In this document: piece after piece, positions 1-9,100 of the stretch | How positions within the stretch are numbered: position 1 is the first letter of the stretch | Layout: each line of letters starts with the position of its first letter | Assembly: GCA_026770585.1 (NCBI GenBank) | Contig: MU646717.1 | Coordinates: forward strand, 95,116 to 106,121 | Origin: Baffinella frigidus | Lineage: Eukaryota > Cryptophyceae > Cryptomonadales > Baffinellaceae | DNA: 11,006 nucleotides | Direction of reading: 5' to 3' | Notes under the pieces: generated by a model | Told to the model about the DNA's origin: nothing | What the model saw: only the letters and a program-made list of their open reading frames with translations | Database searches by the model: none | Translations under genes and position numbers: made by a program

Positions 1-45
1 ATGTGCGAGGCGTCGGACGCGTGCGTTGCCGTTGACAGCAGCATC
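1..45 (-). CDS. Exon e15 (3' end outside window)
   Basis: It follows cccccgcag and reads MLLSTATHASDASH after one base completing the split Arg codon from e14. It continues off the left edge. Two copies lie upstream at 211-279 and 426-492 with silent CTG/CTC and TCG/TCC/TCT differences. Neither has a convincing GT donor, so the complete exon is probably this one. Confidence 0.5.
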
Positions 46-120
46 CTGCGGGGGACTCCGCTCTTATCTTTTTGAGCATATACACGTATATTTCTAGCAT
101 ACATATACAGGTATTTTTCA

Positions 121-172
<52 letters not shown>

Positions 173-3100
173 TATATTATGCTAAAAATGCCTGTATATC
201 TGTGATGAAATAGGGTTCGAAGGAACGTTGAGGGATGTGGGAGGCGTCGGACGCGTGCGTTGCCGTTGAGAGCAGCATCCTGTGAGGGAGACCGTTGTTA
301 GTTTTTAAAGCATATATACAGGTATTTTTAGCATACACATATAGGTATTTTTTAGCATATATATACATGGTATACATATGCTGAAATATATATGCTGAAA
401 CTACCTGTCTACATATATGCTGAAAATAGGGTTCGAAGGGACGTTGAGGGATGTGAGAGGCCTCTGAAGTCTGATGCGATGACAGCAGCATCCTGCCAGA
501 CGCCGAAAGGGTTTCGGTTTTCGGGTTTACTAGCTCCCCCCCACTTCGATTTCGTCTCCTCATCAATTCGCCCCCCCCGAAATGTCTGAGGTAAATTTCG
601 TCGGGGGGGGTCAAAAATAACCTGAGAAATTTCGGGGGGGACGAATTGATGAGGAGACGAAATCGAAGTGGGACAAAGCTAGGTTTAGCGTTTCGGGCCA
701 GTGTTCGCAGCGTCACACTATGGATGTGCAGAAGCGAATTCGCGCCAGTATACGTATATTAGGGCAACCCCCGACTCTGGCATGCATACCTTTCTCCGAC
801 GTCAGGTCGAAGCCCACGCCAAACCGGGTGTACCCACCACCGCACACGGTAGTACCACTAAAAAATCCTGGTACAAACTAAAATATCCTGGTACAAACTA
901 GCACGCGAAAAATCGCATCTTTCTCCGACGGTTTTTGGTTTCTGGTTTCGTCTGTCTCCTTTAAGGTGTAGGGCGTAGGGTGTAGGGTGTAGGGTGTAGG
1001 GTGTAGGGTGTAGGGTGTAGGGTGTAGGGTGTAGGATGTAGGGTGTAGGGTTGGGAAAGCAGCAGCACCTTTCTCCGACATCCCCGTCTCCCACGTACGG
1101 CCACGCGCTCGCTAATATACGTATATCACGTGCTTAATATAGTTAGTATACGTATATCATGTATGTTAATATACCGGGATGAAGTGAATATACGGGAAAA
1201 CTCAACAAGTGGTACCTTTCTCCGATGTCCCCGTCTCCGACGTACGGCCATGCGCTCGCCAGCCCCCTGGTTTCGGGTTTGGTGTTTGGTATTTGGTGTT
1301 TTGGTGTTTTGGGTTTCGGGTTTTGGGTTTTGGGTTTTGGGGTTTCTGATCTGTGGTCTGGGGTTTCGGGGTCCGGGTTTAGGGTTTAGGGTTTAGGGTT
1401 CAGGGTTTAGGGTTTAGGGTTCAGGGATCAGGGTTTAGGGTTCACGGTTTCGGGCTTCGGGTATAGGGTATAGAGCTTACACTTCAGGGTTTAGGATTTT
1501 GGAGGGTGATCTAGGCACGAGATCGATGAACCCCGGGCGGACTTTCGAGGAGTCTGGGCACAGTTGCTCATGGAGGGGGAAACGCCGTTTATAGAGGGGG
1601 GGGGCCTAAACCCCAAACCCTGAAACTAAACCACACGCCCGTGTATGGGGTTAGAGCGCTGTGCAGAGAAGTTGGCCACGGGAAATAATGGAAAATCGAG
1701 AAATTGGAGCCATTTTGTCAACTTTTGAGAAATTCAGTACCATAAATTCCTCAACAGTGGACGAAATGGCTCCAATTTCCCCATTTTCCCATTTTTCGGT
1801 GGCCAACGTCTCGGCACAGCGCTCTGAACCCCATAGTACCCAAAAATGACTTTGAAATACCCCCCCCTCCAGCCCTGCGTGGACCTGGGCACGAGATCGA
1901 TGAACCCCGGGCGGGCTTTTGAGATGCCCTCCTTCTCCTCCTCCTCCTCCACCACTTTCCGCGCCCGCTTCTGCTGCTCCACCTGCTTAAAGTTGACGTT
2001 TTATTATTGTTTTACTTTTCAAGTCGACGTTTTAGTACCGGCGTTACGGCGTGGATTCCAAGAGTGGACGTTTTTTGTACGGGCACGGCCAACTTTTGCC
2101 ATTAAGTATTCCCCCGTCTCCTCATCGACCACTTTCCGAGTGCGCTTCTGTTGCTCAACCTGCGTTAAGTTGACGTTTTAGGTTTAGTGTTTAGTGTTTA
2201 GTGTTCAGGGTTTAGTGTTTAGTGTTCAAGGTTTAGTGTTTAGTGTTTAGTGTTTAGTGTTTAGTGTTTAGTGTTTAGGGGTTAGTGTGTATCGTTTATT
2301 GTTTAGGGTTTTGGGGTTTAACGTTTAGGGGGTTAAGGGTGTGCGGATGGGACCTGGAGGCGGCGGATGTGGAAGTGGGTGTGTGTGCGTACGGGGCGTG
2401 ACACGCGTTGTTGGACCAGAAAGTGGGCGTGCCGCGTGTTGTTGGACGCAATAAGGGGCGTGACGCGTGTTGTTGGACGAGAAAAGGGGCGTGGCACGTG
2501 TGGCGATCGGACCTGGAGGCGGCGGATGTGGAAGTGGTGGTGGAACGCGACCGACAGCGCCGAGTCGTCTGTCAGCAGATACTCCATCTGCCAACGAAAC
2601 GTGTCACGTCCCGTACGCACACACAACGAAACGTGTCACGCCCCGTACGCACACACGCCACGAGTGTCACGCCCCGTACGCACACAGGACACGACCTCAC
2701 GCTACTCCATCTGCCACCCACCGCGCGTCACCAATCTTGCTCGCGTCCGAGCAAATTGTACCATGCCAGGAATGCAAAATAGATGAAGAGCGTCAGCATC
2801 GTACTCGTGTCCGATCTCATCCGGATGAGTATTCATAATGAATACGATTTCGGGGATCTCCGATCCGATTCTCGTGCATCTTAAGGCTCTAAATGAAGTC
2901 TAGATAGACGACTGTCTTATTTATACCCCTTAAGATATACCAAAATCGTATTCATTATGAATACTCCACGGGATTAGATCTCTGCTGACCGGAGTGTACC
3001 AGGACAGGAATGCACAATACATGTACACTATATATAAGTGATATTGGGAGTGGTGGTGGAAGGTGATTGAGAGCGCCGAATCGTCTGTCCATCTGCCAGC

Positions 3101-6100
3101 CACCGCGCGTCAGCAATCTTGCTCGCGTCCGATCGGTTCACCGAATTTTACCAGGAATGCTTTCCCGGCACAATCCAAAAAAATGGCAGGTAAAAGAGTA
3201 CACAACATGTGGGTTTTGGGTTTTGGTTTTTGATTTTTTTTGGTTATAGGGGGTGGGAAGAGTATACCTGAAGACGGGGCATGGCGGTGGTCCCGAGGCT
3301 CATGACCTTGCCCCTGATCCACACGTACCATATACGTACAATATACGTACAATACATGTATAATACAGGTACAATAGCTGCACACTGGCTGTATAATATA
3401 TGTATAATATATGTATAATACATGTGGGTTTAGGGTTTAGGGTTTAGGGTTTAGGGTTGAGGGTGTTAGGTTGTGGGTGTAGGGTACCTGAAGACGAGGC
3501 ATGGCGGTAGTCCCGAGGCTCCAGACCTTGCCCCTGATCCACACGTACCCCAGCATATCCTGCCACGCACCCCGCGTATTTAGCGTGTATGTTACGTGGT
3601 TAATATGGTTATTATGGTTAGTATACGTATACCACGTAACCCGTACAGTTAATATACGTATATTACGTAACCCGTACAGTTAATATACGTATATTACGTA
3701 ACCCGTACAGTTAATATACGTCCGTCCGAGGCTCCAGACCTTGCCCCTGATCCACACGTACCCCAGCATGTCCTGCCACGCACCCCGTATTTAGGGTTCG
3801 ACGTTTGGGGGTCAGGGTTGAGGGGTTTATGGTTTATGGTTGAGTGGTTTCGGGGTTAGGCCAACGGCTGAGGACAGGCCTGCCTCGCAACGGGTTTGGG
3901 GTTGGTTTGGGGTTGAGTGTTTAGCCCCCAACCCCCACCCCCCCACACCCTAACCGCTACCTCCAAAGGAACGTGGGGCGCGGAGTATATATTCGAGATA
4001 GGGGAACCCTCTCTCGAATATACGTATATTACGTTTAGGATTTGGGGGAACCTACTCCTCCTTGCGCGCCTCGCGCCGCGCGGCCTCCTCCCCCACAGTG
4101 AATATACGTATATTGCGAACATCAATATTGTCAATATACGTATATTACGTGGTTAATATAGTTAGTATACGTATATTACATATATTTGAGAGATGGACCT
4201 GCTCCTCCTTGCGAGCCTCGCGCCGGGCGCCTCCCCCAACTCGTCCGCATAGTTGATATACGTTTATCACGTAGTTAATATGGTTAATATACGTATACTA
4301 CGTAACCCGTACAGTTAATACACATATATTACGTAACCCGTACAGTTAATTACGTATACATATATTACGTATATTAACTGTACGGATTACGCAATATATG
4401 TATACGTAATATCTGTTTTATTACGTATACATATATTACGTAACCCGTACAGTAAATATACGGGCTTGGGCGAGAGAACCTGCTCCTCCTTGCGAGCCTC
4501 GCGCCGCGCAGCCTCCTCCCCCTCGTCCGCCTTTTTCGCGACCCGCACCTGGCATATACGTATATTACGTTTAATATAGATAGTATACATACATTACGGA
4601 TGTTAATATACGGGCTTGCTCCATTTTTGGATCTCACGTGTGGTACAAACTGGACGCGACTGGTAACGTTCGCATTCAGTTTTGGGGGAGGAAAATCAAT
4701 TTCATAGGCAAACGGTTTTAATCTAAAACTTTCTGGTAATGAAATTTACTACACATAATGAGTTTTACTAGTAATATTAAAGCATTCGTGTAGTAATTTC
4801 CATTGAATCAAAAGTTTTTAAAGTTTTAAATTAAAACCGTTTCTCTTTGAAATTTGCCCCCCCCCCCGGAATCGGAGCCACTTGGGTGTCTCATCAGACT
4901 CGAATTTGAATTACGGGGTGGGGTTTTCAGTAGTCGTCCACCTTCTTCGCGACTCGCACCTGTTTTCGGGTTTCGGGGTTCGGGCTTTCGATTGTCGCTT
5001 TTGGCTTTGCTCGCAGCTGGTGCAGGGTCAGGGTTGGTGCAGGGTGAGGGCGGACGTAGGGTTGGTGTAGGGTGATGGTGGATTTAGGGTTGGTGTAGGG
5101 TGAGGGTGGACGTAGGGTTGGTGTAGGGTGATGGTGGATTTAGGGTTGGTGTAGGGTGAGGGTGGACGTAGGGTTGGTGTAGGGTGAGGGTGGATTTAGG
5201 GTTAATGTAGGGTGATGGTGGATGTAGGGTTGGTGTAGGGTGATGGTAGATTCAGGGTTGGTGTAGGGTGATGGCGGAGGGTGTCGAGGAGGTTTAGGGT
5301 TGGTGTAGGGTCATTTAGGGTTTCGGTTTTCGGGTTTCGTGCTTCGTGTTTCGTGTTTCGTGTTTCGTGTTTCGTGTTTCATGTTTCATGTTTCATGTTT
5401 CATATTTGGGGTTTAGGGTTCAAGGTTTCAGGTTTCGGGGTTCGGATTCGGACCTCTCGCGCGTCAGGCGCACCCCACTGGTCGTACCTGCCCTCGGGAA
5501 TGGGGGTTAAGGTTCAGGGTTTGGGGTTTAGGGTTCAGGTGTTAGGGGTTAGGCTTCCGAGCGTCAGGGCGGGCGGCCTACGCGGGTAGGGGTTCAGGCT
5601 TTAGAAAATCCCAACGGGAGCTGAGCCCCCTTTGGGTTGGAGCCATTTATGGTATGTTAAGCCTTGGTTTGATGCCTAAATAGCATATCCTTGCTTATCT
5701 TAATCTTGTCTTGATAAGATTAAGATAAGCAAGGAAGGCTAAGATATCACAAAGTATCAAATCTCTAATCCCCGAACCGGCTCCAGTGTAGGCAGGATAA
5801 GGCGGAATTTGCGAGGAGTGGGGTCGCCAGGTATATGAACTATCTTCACCTCGTAATATACGTATATTGACTATGGCGTAATATACGTATATTGACTATG
5901 TCGGGGCGAGAACAGGTAGGGTTTTGGGTTTTGGGTTTTGGGTGTTGGTGATTTGGAGTTAGGGGTAGTACCGTCGCCAGGCAGCGAGGCGCAACCCCCA
6001 TGAACTATCTTCCCCATGAACTATATTCCCCTCGTAATATACGTATATTGACTACGCCGGGGCGAGAACAGGTAGGGTTTTGGGTTTTGGTTTTTGTTTT

Positions 6101-9100
6101 TTTTGGTGTTGGTGATTTGGAGTTAGGGGTAGTACCGTCGCCAGGCAGCGAGGCGCAACCCCGGATGCTGCATCATCTCCATCGCTGCGTCCCCTGCATG
6201 AGGGTTTCGGGTTTGGGGTTTGGGATTGAGGGTTTGGGGTTGGGTTGTGGGGTGTGGTGTTTGGGGTGTGGGGTGTAGGGTATGGTGTGTGGTGTGTGGT
6301 GTGTGGGGCTTGGTGTTTGGGGTGTGGTGTTTGGGGTGTGGGGTGTAGGGTATGGTGTGTGGTGTGTGGTGTGTGGTGTGTGGTGTGTGGTGTGTGGTGT
6401 GTGGTGTGTGGTGTTTGGTGTTTGGGGTGTGGTGTTTGGGGTGTGGTGTTTGGTGTTTGGTGTTTGGGGTTTGGGGTGTAGGGTTTAGGGTGTACCCGAC
6501 ACGTCCGCTTCGCAGCTGCGGAGAGAAGGGTGGAGGGCGGGGGATGTTTCCATGTAGCTGCCCCAGTGCTCGCCGCCCCCACTGCCGGCGGTGGGTGAGG
6601 TTTAGGGCTCAGGGTTTAGGGTTCAGGGTTTAGGGTTCAGGGTTTAGGGTGTAAGGAGAAGGGTGTAATGTGTAGGGTGTACAGTCTAGGGTGCAAGGCT
6701 TAGCGTGTGAGGTGTAGGGTGTACGGTGTAGGGTGCACGATTCAGGGTGTAAAGGTTCGGGTGTAAGGTTTCGAGTGTATGGTTTCAGGTTTACGGTGTA
6801 GGGGTGTTGGACGGGACCCGGGACAGAGAGCAGGAAGAGAGGCCTTTAGGGTTAGGGTTCAGGGTTTCGGGCGAACGGCTTCGGGTGCACGGTTTAGGGT
6901 ATACGGTTTAGGGTTTAGAGGGTAGGGTTCTGGGACGGACCTCGGGAGAGGGAGGAGAAAGGGTTAGAGGCTTTCTTCAGTTTTGGATTCAGGGTTAGGG
7001 TTCAGGGTTTCGAACTAACGGTTTTAGAGGAAGGGTTCTGGGACGGAACCTCGGAACAGGGAGGAGGAGGGGCTGGAGGCTTTCCAGGGTTAGGGTGCAA
7101 TGTTCAGGGTGTACGGTGTAGGGTGCAGGGTTTAGGGAGTACGGTTTAGGGTCTCCAGCTCCAAGGTTTAGGGTTTAGAGGGCAGGGTTCTGGGACGGAA
7201 CCTCGGGACAGGGAGGAGGAAGGGTTGGAGGCCTTCTATGACCCCCCTGACATCCACCCCCGCCGACGGCACGATCCTCTGCACAGGCGAGATGTACGTA
7301 TATTACGTGGTTGGTGTAGGTAATATACGTATATTAATTTAGTTAATATACGTATATTAGGGCCCTTAGGGTGTTTAACGAGGGAGGTTGGAGGCCTTCG
7401 ATGACCCCCCTGACGTCCACCCCCGCCGACGGCACGATCCTCTGCACACGCGAGATGACCGTATATTACGTGGTTGGTGTAGGTAATATACGTGTATTAA
7501 TATAGTTAATATACGTATATTAGGGCCCTTAGGGTGTTTAACGAGGGAGGTTGTAGGCCTTGGATGATCCCCCTGACGTCCACCCCCGCAAACGGCACGA
7601 TCATCTGCGAAAAATGAGCGATGTTACTCGTAGCATTTTGCGTTTCGGGTTTCGGGTTTCGGGTTTCGGGTTTTGGTTTGGGGTTGAGGGTTTAGGGGAG
7701 ATGGATTAGGGTTTGGGGTTTTGGGGTTTAGGTCCTTATACGTTTATTACGTTTTGGGGTTTAGGTCCCTATACGTATATTGCGTTTTTCACCTGGCCGC
7801 GGTACGGCGCCAGGACTTGCGAGAGGAGTTGCGCCTGCTGGGGTGAGGGGGTGGGTGGAGAGAGAGAGGGCGGCAGGGGATGATAGAGGGAGAGAGAGGG
7901 AGGGAGGGAGGGAGGGAGGGAGGGAGGGAGGGGGAGAGAGAGGGAGAGAGAGCGAGGGAGGGAGGGAGAGAGCGCGGTAGGGGGAGGGACAACATCCCGC
8001 CACTACCGCAACGCAAACCACGTGGTTCATATAGTCAATATACGTATATGGGGTTTAGGTCTCTTTTGTTTCACCTGGCCGCGGTACGGCGCGAGGACTT
8101 GCGAGAGGAGATGCGCCTGCTTTAGGGTCTAGGGTTGAGTGTTTAGGGTTTAGGGTTTAGGGTTCAGGGTTTAGTTGCGAGTGATTCGTGTTTAGGGTTT
8201 AAACGTTTAGGGTTGAGCGTTTAGGGTTTAGGGTCTAGGCTTTAGGGGTTAGAGGTTAGGGGTTAGGGTTTAGAGGTTAGGGTTTAGGGTTTAGGGTTCA
8301 GTGTTTAGTGTTTGGGGTTTAGGGATTGGGGTTTAGGGTTTAGGGTTTAGGGTTTAGGGTTTAGGGTTTAGGGTTTAGGGTTTAGGGTTTAGGGATTGGG
8401 GTTTAGCGTTTAGGGTTCAGGGTTTAGGGGTATGCCAGCTCGCCCTCGGGAAGCCCTCTCGGGTGCGCGAGAAGCTGCATCACAATCGCCTCCACCTGCG
8501 AGATATACGTATATTACGTGGTCAATATAGTTGATATACGTATATTACGTGGTCATATGGTTAATGTACGTATATTACGTGACCCGTACAGTTAATATAC
8601 GGGCTTGGACTTGAGAGGAGTAGGGTCAATTCGCCTTCCGGAAGCCCTCTTGGGTACGCGAGAAGCTTCATCACGATTGCCTCCACCTGCGTATATCAAG
8701 AATATTAATATAGTTAATATACGTATATCACGTGGTTAACATAGTTAGTATACGTATATTACGTACGTAAATATACGGGCTTGGAGTGAATATACGGGAG
8801 GAGGTGGGTTAATTCGCCCTCGGGGAGCCCTCCTGGGTGCATCACGATCGCCTCCACCTGTTGTTTAGGGTTTAGGGTTTAGGGTTTAGGATTCAGGGTT
8901 TAGGATTTAGGGTTTGGGGTTTAGGGTCCAGCGTTTGGAAATAGGGTTTAAACGGTTCAGAGTTTCGGGTTTCGGGTTTCGGGTTTCGGGTTCCGGGTTT
9001 CGGGTTTCGGGTCTCGGGTTTCGGGTTCCGGGTTCCGGGTTCCGGGTTCCGGGTTTCGGGTTTCGGGTTTAGGGACTCGGGATTGCACCAGCGGGCGGCC

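Larger units (their letters stand above)
1..500. repeat. Three-copy 0.2-kb direct repeat with AT-rich cores
   Basis: Positions 1, 235 and 451 begin matching units (atgtg...gaggc...gcagcatcctg), each carrying a copy of exon e15 and followed by AT-rich sequence built from a roughly 23-bp unit like agcatatatacaggtatttt. Periods are 234 and 216 bp. Confidence 0.75.
7228..7604. repeat. 163-bp tandem repeat containing exon e6 and palindromes
   Basis: Two full units and part of a third: an exon e6 5' part, acceptor, palindromes at about 7291-7350 and 7458-7522, then agggcccttagggtgtttaa. Offsets are 163 and 162 bp. Confidence 0.85.

Noticed and set aside
177-716. 179-codon minus-strand open frame
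   Set aside because: It runs through two e15 copies, AT-rich microsatellite and the hairpin element. Only the e15 parts show coding-type variation; the rest is repeat sequence read through.
800-855. Extra exon between e14 and e15 (open minus frames containing GGYTRFGVGFDL)
   Set aside because: An AG precedes it (ttttttag), but the frame that fits e14 ends in a phase that does not fit e15, and its 3' end is explained as an e14 remnant.
858-1094. Minus-strand Leu-His-Pro-Thr repeat frame
   Set aside because: Translated GTGTAGG heptamers. Only its start overlaps a real e14 fragment.
2367-2838. Overlapping plus-strand frames of 123 to 139 codons
   Set aside because: They come from the GC-rich 32-bp minisatellite and the antisense of e12; three frames open at once and no family resemblance.
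3590-3720. CRISPR-like array
   Set aside because: The 19-bp spacers between palindromes are themselves conserved, so this is a plain tandem repeat; the context is eukaryotic.
5281-5589. Plus-strand frame of 102 codons
   Set aside because: Phe-Arg-Val-Ser repeats from TTTCGTG heptamers; the strand is opposite to the supported exons.
6052-6582. 176-codon minus-strand frame and overlapping plus-strand frames
   Set aside because: Most of it is the GGTGTGT-type array translated as Pro-His-Thr or Val-Cys-Gly repeats. Only e7 and e8 at its edges look coding, and e8 uses a different frame.
7761-8030. Minus-strand Ser-Leu-Pro-rich frame
   Set aside because: This is the purine tract read on the other strand. 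Low complexity, with only the short e5 copy inside it coding-like.
8120-8430. True chromosome end
   Set aside because: The TTTAGGG run is short, imperfect, flanked on both sides by exons and repeated elsewhere in many variants, so it is interstitial.
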